NCBI RefSeq assembly: GCF_000741255.1
Contig: NZ_JGZB01000002.1
Span: forward strand, 1-64,000
Reading direction: 5' to 3'
DNA from: Bifidobacterium magnum
Lineage (GTDB): Bacteria > Actinomycetota > Actinomycetes > Actinomycetales > Bifidobacteriaceae
DNA length: 64,000 nucleotides
The number at the start of each line of letters is the position of its first letter. Position 1 is the first letter of the stretch. The notes beneath the pieces are model-generated. The model did not search any database and was not told the DNA's origin. It saw only the letters and a list, made by a program, of their open reading frames with translations. Made by a program: the position numbers and the translations under genes. Below, piece by piece: positions 26,305 to 35,387 of this stretch.

Positions 26305-26360
26305 CCCCCGCGAACCACCATGGAGACCTATAGAGGAAGCATATAGAGGAAGAAAGCACT

Positions 26361-27555
26361 ATGACCCAGCACACGCCCTGGAATGCCGCGTCGATCACAT
26401 TCTCGCCAACCGCACGCGCCATCGGGCCCAACGTATTCGAACATTCGATGACCATGGTCGCCCAGGCCCGGGCTGCCGGCCGCGACGTCATCGACCTGTC
26501 CGTCGGCAATCCCGACGCGTATCCCGCCCGATTCATCCGCGACGAAGCCGTTCGCGCGGTAAACGTGCCGGATAATGCGCGGTACGCGTCCTTCGACGGC
26601 AAACGCTCGTTCCTTGAGGCGGCCGCCCACTGGTATGAGGCCGAGCATGATGTGCGCCTCGACGCCAGCAAGGAACTCTTCGCCGTAGAAGGCGCCGTGG
26701 ACGGGCTCGCCTCGCTGTTCAACGTGCTGGTGGACGCGGGCGATACCGTCGCGTTCACCGACCCGTACTATCCGAGCTACCACTGCATGACGGCCATGCT
26801 GCGCGGACGCGAACTGCATTTGCCCGCGCGAAGCGAGCTCGGATTCCTTCCCGACCTTGACGCCATAAGCCCCGAACAATGGGACGACGTGCAACTGCTC
26901 GTGCTCAACTATCCCAACAATCCCACAGGCGCCCAGGCGCCACGCTCGTTTTTCGAACGCGCCGTACAGCTCGCCAAAACGCACCATTTCGCGATCATCC
27001 ACGATTTCGCCTATGCGGGCCTGGGCGTTGACGAACAGCAGTGCAGCATCCTGGGCGTGGACGGCGCTCGCGATGTGGCCGTCGAAATCGTGAGCCTTTC
27101 CAAAATGTATGGCATGGCCGGCTGGCGCGCAGGCTTCATCGCGGGCAACAGCGCGCTTGTGGCCGTCGCCAAACAATACCATTACCAAATGGGATCCATG
27201 GTCACCACTTTTGTGCAGGACGCGGGCGCCGCGGCGCTGAGGAGCGACCAAGAGTGCGTGCGCCATTTGGCGGCGTGCTATGGATGCCGCCGCGAGCTCG
27301 TGGAAGCGCCGCTGCGGGCCTTGGGATACGAAGTGTTCCCGGCCAGCGGCGGACTGTATACATGGATGCGCGCGCCGGCGGGGGGAGACGGGCCGTTCGT
27401 TCTCCTCGCGCCTGTTGCGCGAAGCGGACGTATGTGTGCTTGACGGCGCATGTTTCGGCGCGCAAGGGGAGCAGTGGGTGCGGCTGAGCCTGTTGCAACC
27501 CGAAGCGCGCCTCGCGCAGGCCGTGGATCGCGTGCGCGCATGCACCCGCGCCTGA
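26361..27555 (+). pseudogene. Class I/II PLP aminotransferase, frameshifted near the C-terminus
   Basis: The first 345 residues form a normal class I/II aminotransferase: LSVGNPDAYPARF, YPSYHCM, LNYPNNPTGA, and SLSKMYGMAGWRAGF with the PLP lysine. In the starting frame it ends at 27443 with an unrelated tail (FVLLAPVARSGRMCA). The next frame continues with the expected end, FSSRLLREADVCVLDGACFG then GEQWVRLSLLQPEARLA, and stops at 27555. The shift maps to a run of six G at 27380-27385; removing one G restores about 397 residues. Cause could be a real mutation, phase variation, translational slippage or a sequencing error. It follows metI, so a substrate in methionine metabolism is plausible. 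The ribosome site is duplicated (TATAGAGGAAG twice). Confidence 0.8.
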
Positions 27556-27632
27556 CGTTGCCATAGTCAGCATGAGGCGGTAGTTTGGAATGGTTAATCA
27601 AACCCCAAACCGTTCAAACCAGAAGGTGCATT

Positions 27633-29108
27633 GTGGCTGTTTCCAAACTCGATGAAGTCGTTTCCCTTGCGAAGCGTCGTGGTTTTGTATTCCCCGCCGG
27701 AGAGATTTACGGCGGAACGCGTTCCGCATGGGACTACGGTCCGCTGGGCGTGGCGCTGAAAGATAACATCAAGCGCGAATGGTGGCGCTCCATGGTGGTG
27801 ACGCGTGGCGACGTCGTCGGCGTGGACACCTCCATCATCCTGCCGTCCGACGTGTGGGTGGCTTCCGGCCACGTGTCCGTATTCAACGACCCGCTGATCG
27901 AATGCCTCAGCTGCCATAAGCGCCAGCGCGCCGACAAGCTCGAGGAATCCTATGCCGAAAAGCATGGCGACAAGCTGCCGGAAAACGGTTTGAAGGACAT
28001 CGCCTGCCCGTTCTGCGGCACGCGTGGCGAATGGACCGAACCGCGCGACTTCAATATGATGCTGCGCACGCACCTGGGCCCCGTCGAAGACGAGAACTCG
28101 CTGCACTACCTGCGTCCGGAAACCGCGCAGGGCATTTTCGTGGACTTTAAGAACGTGATGACCTCTTCGCGTTCCAAGCCGCCGTTCGGCATCGCCAACA
28201 CGGGCAAGAGCTTCCGCAACGAGATCACGCCGGGCAACTTCATCTTCCGTACGCGCGAGTTCGAACAGATGGAAATGGAATTCTTCGTGGAGCCGGGCAC
28301 CGACGAGGAATGGCAGCAGTACTGGCTCGACGCCCGTACGAACTGGTACCTCGATCTGGGCATCAAGCCGGAGAACCTGCGCCACTACGAGCATCCGAAG
28401 GAGAAGCTCGCCCACTACTCCAAGCGCACGGTGGACATTGAATACCGCTTCGGCTTCCAGGGCTCCGACTGGGGCGAGCTCGAAGGTGTGGCCAACCGCA
28501 CCGACTTCGACCTGTCCGCCCACGCCGAGCACTCGGGCGAAGATCTGAGCTACTTCAACCAGGCCACGGGCGAGAAGTACGTGCCGTACGTCATTGAACC
28601 GGCCGCCGGCCTGAGCCGCTCGCTTATGGCGTTCCTCGTGGACGCCTACGACGTGGACGAGGCTCCGAACACGAAGGGCGGCGTGGACAAGCGCACCGTG
28701 CTGCGCCTCGACCCGCGCTTGGCCCCTGTCAAGGCCGCCGTGCTGCCGCTCAGCAAGAAGCCGCAGCTGCAGGAAATCGCCCACAATCTGGCCGCCGACC
28801 TGCGCCTGAACGACTGGATGATCGACTACGACGAGTCCGGCGCCATCGGCCGCCGTTACCGCCGCGAGGACGAAATCGGCACCCCGCTGTGCATCACCGT
28901 GGACTTCGACACGATCGACGACCAGGCCGTTACAATCCGTGAGCGCGACACCATGCAGCAGGAACGCGTCGCCCTCGACAAGGTCGCCGACTACGTGCGC
29001 GCCCGCATCGAGGACAAGCGCGTGCGCGTGCCGCAGAAGCCTGTCGAATTCGGTGGCGAAGCGTGGCCGGATTCGGTCAAGATCGCCGAAGCGGGCGGAC
29101 TGTACTGA
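27633..29108 (+). CDS. glyS: Glycine--tRNA ligase
   Basis: A 491-residue class II synthetase of the single-chain alpha2 type. It shows [20 protein letters not shown] at the N-terminus, paired Cys motifs CLSCHKR and CPFCGTRG, motif 2 [20 protein letters not shown] and motif 3 [14 protein letters not shown]. The C-terminal anticodon-binding domain follows. I choose GTG at 27633 with AGAAGG upstream. Some databases name this form glyQS. It ends in a strong terminator at 29173. Confidence 0.95.
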   Translation: MAVSKLDEVVSLAKRRGFVFPAGEIYGGTRSAWDYGPLGVALKDNIKREWWRSMVVTRGDVVGVDTSIILPSDVWVASGHVSVFNDPLIECLSCHKRQRADKLEESYAEKHGDKLPENGLKDIACPFCGTRGEWTEPRDFNMMLRTHLGPVEDENSLHYLRPETAQGIFVDFKNVMTSSRSKPPFGIANTGKSFRNEITPGNFIFRTREFEQMEMEFFVEPGTDEEWQQYWLDARTNWYLDLGIKPENLRHYEHPKEKLAHYSKRTVDIEYRFGFQGSDWGELEGVANRTDFDLSAHAEHSGEDLSYFNQATGEKYVPYVIEPAAGLSRSLMAFLVDAYDVDEAPNTKGGVDKRTVLRLDPRLAPVKAAVLPLSKKPQLQEIAHNLAADLRLNDWMIDYDESGAIGRRYRREDEIGTPLCITVDFDTIDDQAVTIRERDTMQQERVALDKVADYVRARIEDKRVRVPQKPVEFGGEAWPDSVKIAEAGGLY

Positions 29109-29172
29109 TCGCGCCGCATTGATCGGTGCCGAATAATCCGGCATCGATTAAACACCGGCATAGTACTGATAT

Positions 29173-29213
29173 ATGAAGGCCTCCGCATCATGCGGAGGTC
29201 TTCATATTTTTCT
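29173..29213 (+). terminator. Strong rho-independent terminator after glyS
   Basis: ATGAAGGCCTCCGCA pairs with TGCGGAGGTCTTCAT (one G-U) around TCA, followed by ATTTTTCT. It lies 64 bases after the stop. Confidence 0.93.
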
Positions 29214-29246
29214 ATGCTGAATACGATATTGACGAAAGGAACGCAC

Positions 29247-30515
29247 GTGAGCAGTAAAGGTCCGGAAACGGTTATTTCTGGCCGCCAGGATGAGATGATT
29301 CTCACCGCCGCGAATGAAACGGAACAATTGGATCCCCGTACGGACGCGACGGTCACGGACCGCAAAGTCCGGCTTGATCCCATGGAACTCGGCCCGCTGC
29401 ACGTGCAGACTCCTGTTATTCTGTCCCCGATGGCCGGCGTGACGAACTGGCCGTTCCGCGTGATCTGTGAAGAATACGGTCCCGACGGCCTGTATGTGGC
29501 CGAAATGATCACGGCCCGCGCGCTCGTCGCGGGCAACCCCAAGGCGTTGCGCCTGTGCCGTTTCGCGCCCACGGAAAAGATCCGTTCGCTGCAGCTGTAC
29601 GGCGTGAACCCGTCGATTATGGAACAGGCCGCGCGCATTGTGGTCGACAACAACATGGCCGACCATGTGGACCTCAACTTCGGATGTCCCGTGCCCAAAG
29701 TGACGCGTCGTGGCGGCGGTTCGGCTCTGCCGTGGAAAACGGACCTGTTCCAGGACGTGGTCTCGCGCGTGGTGGGCGTGTGCCAGGAAGCCAATATTCC
29801 CGTGACGGCCAAGATTCGCGTGGGTATCGACCACGAACACGAAACGTTCCATGAGGCCGGCAAAATCGCGCAGGAAGAAGGTTGCGCCGCCGTGACGCTG
29901 CACGCGCGCACCACGGCCGAATATTATGGCGGCCACTCCGACTGGACGCGCATCGGCGAGCTTGTGGAACAGCTGTCCATTCCAGTGTTCGGCAACGGCG
30001 ACATTTGGGGCGCCGACGACGCGCTGGCCATGGTGGAGCAGACGGGCTGCGCGGGTGTGGCGATCGGCCGCGGCTGCCAGGGCCGTCCCTGGATTTTCGC
30101 GGACATCAAGCACGCGTTTGCGGGGGAGGACGAGCGTGTGCGCCCCGACCTCGGCGAAGTGTGCTCCGTCATGTTGCGTCATGCGCAGCTCATGTGCGAG
30201 TTCTACGACGGCGACGAACGTCAGGCCGTGCACGATATGCGCAAGCATGTGGCGTGGTATGTCAAGGGATTTCCTGTGGGAGGTTCCGTGCGCCGCGCGT
30301 TCATGGAATGCGAGAGCCTCGACGACATGCGCAAGGTGGTCGACACGCTCGACCTGTCCGCGACACTGTCCGAACGCGTGGTCGACAAGCCGCGCGGCCG
30401 TGTCCGTTTCGCACGCAAAGTGCACTTGCCGTACGGCTGGCTCGAGTCGCGCACGACCACGCACGACGAGCGTGAAACATTGTTCGGTGACGATCCGATG
30501 GATGCAAGCTATTAA
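29247..30515 (+). CDS. dus: tRNA-dihydrouridine synthase, DusB-like
   Basis: A 422-residue flavoenzyme. It has LSPMAGVTNWPFRVICEEYG (FMN site), VDLNFGCPVPKVTRRGGGSA with the catalytic Cys, ITAKIR-like VTAKIRVGI, GNGDIWGADDAL and GVAIGRGCQGRPWIF. It reduces uridines in tRNA D-loops with NADPH. The N-terminus is about 45 residues longer than core Dus proteins and is polar. Start GTG at 29247 has AAAGGA upstream. It is a single gene between two terminators. Confidence 0.93.
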   Translation: MSSKGPETVISGRQDEMILTAANETEQLDPRTDATVTDRKVRLDPMELGPLHVQTPVILSPMAGVTNWPFRVICEEYGPDGLYVAEMITARALVAGNPKALRLCRFAPTEKIRSLQLYGVNPSIMEQAARIVVDNNMADHVDLNFGCPVPKVTRRGGGSALPWKTDLFQDVVSRVVGVCQEANIPVTAKIRVGIDHEHETFHEAGKIAQEEGCAAVTLHARTTAEYYGGHSDWTRIGELVEQLSIPVFGNGDIWGADDALAMVEQTGCAGVAIGRGCQGRPWIFADIKHAFAGEDERVRPDLGEVCSVMLRHAQLMCEFYDGDERQAVHDMRKHVAWYVKGFPVGGSVRRAFMECESLDDMRKVVDTLDLSATLSERVVDKPRGRVRFARKVHLPYGWLESRTTTHDERETLFGDDPMDASY

Positions 30516-30896
30516 TTTCGGTTTTTTGCCGCGTTCCCGATTATTTTGCTCGGGTTTGTCGATTTATATTGTTGTATCGAGCACTCCGTATAGTAAGGAC
30601 GTTGTTCTGTTCACTGATCGTGAACTGTCCGAGATATGAAACGGTCTTATTGCTGGCGAATAAAACGATAACAATGTACTTCAATGTTTCACACAAACAA
30701 CTGGCGCTGGGGCACACGTACGTACTGAATCGTTATGGAAAACCATGGAGTGCTGCGAGGGAACATCGGCGAGACACGTATGTACGAAATGATCCAGAGT
30801 AAAGCGTAAATATATCGGTGAAAAAATAGGCGCAGTCGGCAATTATCACAATGTTTGCGATACAGTAGAGCAATAGACCGTGAGTGACAGGAGACT
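30516..30896. other. 381-base non-coding region upstream of ftsZ
   Basis: It begins with a weak terminator (30536-30558). It contains two near-identical 12-base blocks, ACACGTACGTAC (30714-30725) and ACACGTATGTAC (30774-30785), exactly 60 bases apart. An AGGAG ribosome site precedes ftsZ. The small open frames inside lack ribosome sites and codon bias. Confidence 0.5.
30536..30558 (+). terminator. Weak terminator after dus
   Basis: CCCGA pairs with TCGGG around nine bases, then TTTGT. The short stem and interrupted T-run make it uncertain. Confidence 0.4.
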
Positions 30897-32240
30897 ATGG
30901 TGAGCGAGATTGCCCAGTCAGACAATTTCAAAGACTACGACAGCTATGATTACGATCCATCTGCCGATGATGGCATGATGCCGTTCGAAGAAGAGACCAT
31001 CATCAAGGTCATCGGCGTGGGCGGCGCCGGTGGCAACGCGATCAACCGAATGATTGACGACGGTCTTTCGAACGTGGGATTCGTGGCGATCAACACCGAT
31101 AAGAAGGATCTGTTCTATTCTAAGGCCGACGCGAAGATCGCGTTGGTGGACAAGAACAGCCGCGGCCTGGGCGCAGGCGCCGATCCTTCCCGCGGCGAAC
31201 GCGCCGCCGAGGCTCACAAGCAGGAAATCACCGAATGCGTGCAGGGCACCGACATGGTGTTCATCACGTGCGGTGAAGGTGGCGGCACCGGTACGGGCGC
31301 AAGCCCTGTGGTCGCCCGCGCGGCCAAGGAGGCCGGCGCACTGACCATCGCCGTGGTTACCCGTCCATTCTCGTTCGAAGGCCCGCAGCGCGCGGGTGCC
31401 GCGGCTGGCGGCATCGAGGCGCTGAGCCATGAGGTCGACGCGCTTATCGTGATCCCGAACGACCGCCTGCTCGAGCTGGGCGACCGTTCCATCACCGTCA
31501 TGAACGCGTTCAAGGCCGCCGATTCCGCTCTGCTCGCTGGTGTGCAGGGCATTACCGACCTGATCACCATGGACAACCCGTACATCCACGTCGATTTCGC
31601 CGATGTGACGGCCGTCCTGCACGATTCGGGCTCCGCATTGTTCGGCATCGGTTCCGAGCAGGGCGAAGATCGCGCCATCAAGGCTGCAGAGAAGGCCATC
31701 AACTCCCCGCTGCTGGAATCCAGCATCGAGGGCGCCAGCGGCGTGCTGGTCAACGTGGCCGGCCCGACCGACTTGGGCATGTTCGAAGTCAACGACGCTG
31801 TGTCCATGGTCCGCAAGGCGGCCCATCCGGAAGCCCAGATCATTTGGGGTATGTCGCTTAACGACAGCTATGGCGACGAGGTCTCCGTCACGGTGATCGC
31901 CGCCGGATTCGACGCCAACAGCAACGTCGACCACAAGAAGGTTGAGGATCTCAAGCAGACCGCCGAGGACCAGGTCAACGAGTCCAAGAAGGCCGCCGAG
32001 CAGCCCGCTGCCACGCAGCAGCCGGCGCCGCAGCAGTCCCAGCCCGTGCAGCAGCCTGTGCAGCCGGCCGTTCCGCAGCAGACCCAGCAGCCCGTGCAGC
32101 CGGTCCAGCCCGCTGTGCAGCCGGTCCAGCCCGTGCAACCGGCGCAGCCGACCCAGCCTATGTATAATCCGAACTTCGGAGGCTATCCGTTGGGCAACGA
32201 TCCCGCTGGGGATCTTGACCTCCCGGATTTCCTTCGCTAA
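30897..32240 (+). CDS. ftsZ: Cell division protein FtsZ
   Basis: A 447-residue tubulin-like GTPase. It has [18 protein letters not shown], the tubulin signature [15 protein letters not shown], and NDRLLEL. The N-terminus is about 30 residues longer than in typical FtsZ and acidic. After residue 360 comes a linker rich in Gln, Pro and Val with repeated QPV units. It ends in the conserved partner-binding tail DLDLPDFLR. It forms the Z ring in the cytoplasm. It is followed by sepF, yggT and wag31, not preceded by ftsQ and murC, so the ftsZ block is separate from the dcw genes that begin at 62 kb. Confidence 0.98.
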   Translation: MVSEIAQSDNFKDYDSYDYDPSADDGMMPFEEETIIKVIGVGGAGGNAINRMIDDGLSNVGFVAINTDKKDLFYSKADAKIALVDKNSRGLGAGADPSRGERAAEAHKQEITECVQGTDMVFITCGEGGGTGTGASPVVARAAKEAGALTIAVVTRPFSFEGPQRAGAAAGGIEALSHEVDALIVIPNDRLLELGDRSITVMNAFKAADSALLAGVQGITDLITMDNPYIHVDFADVTAVLHDSGSALFGIGSEQGEDRAIKAAEKAINSPLLESSIEGASGVLVNVAGPTDLGMFEVNDAVSMVRKAAHPEAQIIWGMSLNDSYGDEVSVTVIAAGFDANSNVDHKKVEDLKQTAEDQVNESKKAAEQPAATQQPAPQQSQPVQQPVQPAVPQQTQQPVQPVQPAVQPVQPVQPAQPTQPMYNPNFGGYPLGNDPAGDLDLPDFLR

Positions 32241-32271
32241 TTCACAAGCGTGAAAGAAAAGGGAACTGTCG

Positions 32272-32736
32272 ATGCCTGCGTTAGGTAAACTCAAGACATA
32301 TTTAGGTCTTTCCGACGTGGTGGACGAAAATGACGACGCCTACGTAACCGAGGAAGAGGACGAGGAATTGGAGTCCACGATCGAACCGGACTACACGCCG
32401 CAGTCTTCCGTGGCGCCGTCCGCATCCTCCCAGAAGTCCGCGAATCCGTTCGCGGGCAAGTTTAACAGGATCACGACGATCCAGCCGCGCAATTTCGACG
32501 ACGCCCACTTGGTCGGCCGTTCGCTGTGCAGCGGCATTCCGGTGGTGCTCAATCTCGAGAGCCTGCCGAAGGACGTCGCGTTGCGCGTACTCGACTTTTC
32601 TACGGGTGTGGTGTTCGGTCTGTCCGGATCCGTGGAAAAGGTGACGTCCCGCGTCTACCTGTTGAGCCCGGCCCAAGTGAATATTGTGTCGGAAGAGGCG
32701 CAGGACGGCATGGCCCGCGATCTGTTCTCCGACTGA
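32272..32736 (+). CDS. sepF: Cell division protein SepF
   Basis: A 154-residue protein. The N-terminal amphipathic helix MPALGKLKTYLGLSD is a membrane anchor, then comes an acidic linker. The SepF core reads IQPRNFDD, GIPVVLNLESLPKDVALRVL and FSTGVVFGLSGSVEKVTSRV, ending LLSPAQVNIV. In actinobacteria, which lack FtsA, SepF ties FtsZ to the membrane, and the acidic DLDLPDFLR tail of FtsZ is its binding site. It lies 31 bases after ftsZ with an AAGGGAA ribosome site. Confidence 0.95.
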   Translation: MPALGKLKTYLGLSDVVDENDDAYVTEEEDEELESTIEPDYTPQSSVAPSASSQKSANPFAGKFNRITTIQPRNFDDAHLVGRSLCSGIPVVLNLESLPKDVALRVLDFSTGVVFGLSGSVEKVTSRVYLLSPAQVNIVSEEAQDGMARDLFSD

Positions 32737-32845
32737 GCGCCCACAATAATAAATTTATAATTTAAGATTAAAAAAATACGGAGTTTTCGTAAAAACTCAC
32801 CTGTCACCGGAGATCATGTTCTATCCCTTTTTATAGGCTTAGAGC

Positions 32846-33136
32846 ATGATCTCTGCTTTTGTGTCGCTTGTGTTAGGCATTATCGACATCCTCATCGAGG
32901 CATACATTGCGGTATTGTTCGTCCGCATGATTCTCGACTGGGTGCAAGTGCTGGCGCGCCACTGGTATCCGCACGGGTTTGTGGCGACGCTTATCCGCAT
33001 CGTCTACGCGCTTACGGAACCGCCATTGCGCTGGCTGCGCCGATATATCAAGCCTATCCCAATGGGACGCGTCTATTTCGATACGAGTTTCCTCGTATTG
33101 TATTTCGCGCTGATAGTGCTGCGCATTCTAATTTAA
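32846..33136 (+). CDS. YggT-family membrane protein
   Basis: A 96-residue protein with two hydrophobic segments (VSLVLGIIDILIEAYIAVLFVR and the C-terminal TSFLVLYFALIVLRILI). The conserved PLRWLRRYIKPIPMG-like loop is the YggT hallmark. Such genes sit between sepF and divIVA in most Gram-positive division clusters, and the exact function is not established. No ribosome site is visible; a TATAGG hexamer eight bases before the ATG suggests a leaderless message. Confidence 0.93.
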   Translation: MISAFVSLVLGIIDILIEAYIAVLFVRMILDWVQVLARHWYPHGFVATLIRIVYALTEPPLRWLRRYIKPIPMGRVYFDTSFLVLYFALIVLRILI

Positions 33137-33249
33137 GTTCGGCAGCAGTCGAAAACAACGGCAAATCGCAGTGATGCGACATGTTTCGTGTTACCATCAG
33201 AAATTAAGTCCAATTTAGCGAGGCATTGCCCCAAAGTGAGGTGTATAAT

Positions 33250-34779
33250 ATGGCTCTTTTGACGCCTAATGACATTAGGGAGCATACCTTCCAGACTGTT
33301 CGTTTTAAGGAAGGTTATGACGTCGACGAGGTCGACGATTTTCTTGATCAGGTCACCGCTACGGTGGAAGCTTTGGGTCGCCAGGCGGTAGCCGGCGGAG
33401 CCGGTGGCCAGGCCACCCAGGCTCTTGGTCCGGATGTTTCCGCTCTTAACACCAAGATCTCGGAGCTGACTGCGCAGGTGCAGTCGCTTTCTCATGAAAA
33501 CCAGAACCTTAAAGCAGCTGCCGCGGCTTCGAACGGCAACAACGAGCAGGCGGCCAAGGCCGTCGAGGCGGCCCGGTCCCAGGCGCAGGCCGTGGAAGGC
33601 AAGCTCAAGGAATCCGAGCAGAACAACCACGCGTTGACTTCCCAGAACGAGCAGCTCAAGGATCAGGTGGACCGTCTGTCCGCCCAGGTCGACCAGCTGA
33701 CCGCCCAGGCGGCCAAGGACGCCGCCCAGCCGGATCTCGGTCGACAGATTTCCGAACTCACCAAGCAGCGCGACGAGCTGACGGCCGCGAACGCGAAGTT
33801 GCGTAGCGACCTCGACGCCGCCGAGCGCAATGGCGCCGACGCCGGAGCCCAGCAGGCCAAGATCCAGGAGCTCACCAAGCAGCTCAACGAGTCCAAGCAG
33901 CGCGAAGAGCATCTGCGCGACCAGGTCTCCAAGATGGAACCGAACACGGAGACGGGCAGCCTGCAGAAGATCAAGAGCGCCGCCGCCACCGCTTCCACCG
34001 AGCCGGAGCGCGCCACCGCCATGCTGACGCTGGCCATGCAGCTGCACGACCAGTATGTCGACAAGGGCAAGGCCAAGGCCAAGGAAATCACCGAAGAGAG
34101 CCAGCGCAAGTACGAAGACCTCATCACGAAGGCCAACGACTACTCGAACCGCACGCGTTCCGAAGCCGACGAGTACAACAAGCGCACGCACGAAGGCGCC
34201 GACGTCTACAGCAAGAAGACGCGCGACAACGCCGACGACTACTCGGCCTCCACGCGTTCCGACGCCGACAACTACGCGGCCCAGACGCGCGAAAACGCCG
34301 ACACGTACATGAAGAACAAGCACGCCGAGGCTGACCAGTACGTGACGGACAAGACCGCCGAAGCCAACAACTACGCGGCCGCGAAGTCCAAGGAAGCCGA
34401 CGACTACGCAGCCGGCAAGGAAGCTGAAGGCAACCGCTACGCCGAAGAGAAGAAGAGCGAAGCGGACAAGTACGTGATGGAACGTCACAACGAAATCGAC
34501 GCGTACAAGGCCGACGCCGAGCACCACGCCGACGAGTACGACAAGAAGACGCGTACCGCCGCCGACGACTACTCCTCCAAGACGCGTGCTGCCGCTGACG
34601 ATTACGCCCAGCAGGTGCGCGAGAACCTGGAGACGCAGTCCAAGGTCATTCAGGGCAACATCCAGGGCCTCAAGCAGTTCGAGACCGAATACCGTGCACG
34701 CCTCACCGAATTCCTCGGCCAGCTCCAGGCCCAGGTTTCGGACACGAACACCTACAACTCCGTTGAACAGAACAACTGA
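33250..34779 (+). CDS. wag31: DivIVA/Wag31-like polar growth protein with 15 hendecad repeats
   Basis: A 509-residue protein. The N-terminus MALLTPNDIREHTFQTVRFK and GYDVDEVDDFLDQV is the DivIVA membrane-binding domain. A Gln/Ala/Leu-rich coiled coil follows to about residue 295. Residues 298-462 are fifteen consecutive 11-residue units (pattern Y-x-x-x-T-R-x-x-A-D-x), for example YSNRTRSEADE and YDKKTRTAADD. The last 45 residues are again coiled-coil. Typical Wag31 is about 260 residues, so this one is nearly twice as long. It should mark the poles and direct wall synthesis. Start ATG at 33250 has GAGGTG upstream. lspA follows after 19 bases. Confidence 0.95.
   Translation: MALLTPNDIREHTFQTVRFKEGYDVDEVDDFLDQVTATVEALGRQAVAGGAGGQATQALGPDVSALNTKISELTAQVQSLSHENQNLKAAAAASNGNNEQAAKAVEAARSQAQAVEGKLKESEQNNHALTSQNEQLKDQVDRLSAQVDQLTAQAAKDAAQPDLGRQISELTKQRDELTAANAKLRSDLDAAERNGADAGAQQAKIQELTKQLNESKQREEHLRDQVSKMEPNTETGSLQKIKSAAATASTEPERATAMLTLAMQLHDQYVDKGKAKAKEITEESQRKYEDLITKANDYSNRTRSEADEYNKRTHEGADVYSKKTRDNADDYSASTRSDADNYAAQTRENADTYMKNKHAEADQYVTDKTAEANNYAAAKSKEADDYAAGKEAEGNRYAEEKKSEADKYVMERHNEIDAYKADAEHHADEYDKKTRTAADDYSSKTRAAADDYAQQVRENLETQSKVIQGNIQGLKQFETEYRARLTEFLGQLQAQVSDTNTYNSVEQNN
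34141..34635 (+). repeat. 33-base in-frame periodic repeat (15 units) within wag31
   Basis: Each 33-base unit encodes one 11-residue unit starting with Tyr (TAC). The units are divergent in DNA but keep exact length, with no indel across 495 bases. Confidence 0.85.
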
Positions 34780-34798
34780 GGACTAGGGACGCACTCAA

Positions 34799-35380
34799 TT
34801 GGCGAGCAAGTCTAAACAGCAAAGACGGCTGCGTGAACGCGTGGCCGTCTTTGCGTGTATATCTGTTATCGCGTTGATTCTCGACCAGCTCACCAAATGG
34901 TGGGCCGTCCATACGCTGCACGCGGGCGAGCAAGTGGTAATCATTCCGCGCATGCTGTCGCTTACACTCGTGCGCAACCCCGGCGCCTCGCTGGGCATGG
35001 GGTCGGGCATGACATGGCTGATCAGCCTTATCGCATGCGCCGCATGCGTGGTGCTGGTATGGCTTATGGTCAAAACGATTTCCATGGCGTGGACGGTAAT
35101 GTTCGCCTTGGCGTTCTCGGGAGCGCTGGGCAACCTGATTGACCGCATCGCCTATGCGGACGGATTCCTCAACGGCAAGGTCATCGATTTTCTCAACTAC
35201 GGCTGGTCCGTGGGAAACGTGGCCGACGTGTTCCTGTGCGTGGCGGGCGTGGGCATCGTGATCATGCTGATCGCGGGCGTCCCGTTCAGCCAAAAGGAAC
35301 TCGACAGGGAAATCGCCCACTACAAGGAAAATGAGGCCGCTATGCTTCATGGGTCTTCGGGCCCAGTTCAGGAAGGATGA
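34799..35380 (+). CDS. lspA: Lipoprotein signal peptidase (signal peptidase II)
   Basis: A 193-residue membrane aspartic protease with four hydrophobic segments. The catalytic Asp pair lies in GNLIDRIAYADGFLNGKVID and WSVGNVADVFL, and LVRNPGASLGMG is the conserved N-terminal loop. It removes the signal peptide from lipoproteins such as the ThiY- and MetQ-like proteins in this window. It appears to start at TTG (34799), with AGGGAC upstream. The rluD-type gene follows after seven bases, the usual lspA-rluD order. Confidence 0.93.
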   Translation: MASKSKQQRRLRERVAVFACISVIALILDQLTKWWAVHTLHAGEQVVIIPRMLSLTLVRNPGASLGMGSGMTWLISLIACAACVVLVWLMVKTISMAWTVMFALAFSGALGNLIDRIAYADGFLNGKVIDFLNYGWSVGNVADVFLCVAGVGIVIMLIAGVPFSQKELDREIAHYKENEAAMLHGSSGPVQEG

Positions 35381-35387
35381 CAAGCTT

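Noticed and set aside
30569..30802. A 77-codon frame upstream of ftsZ
   Set aside because: No ribosome site, no codon bias and no recognisable segment.
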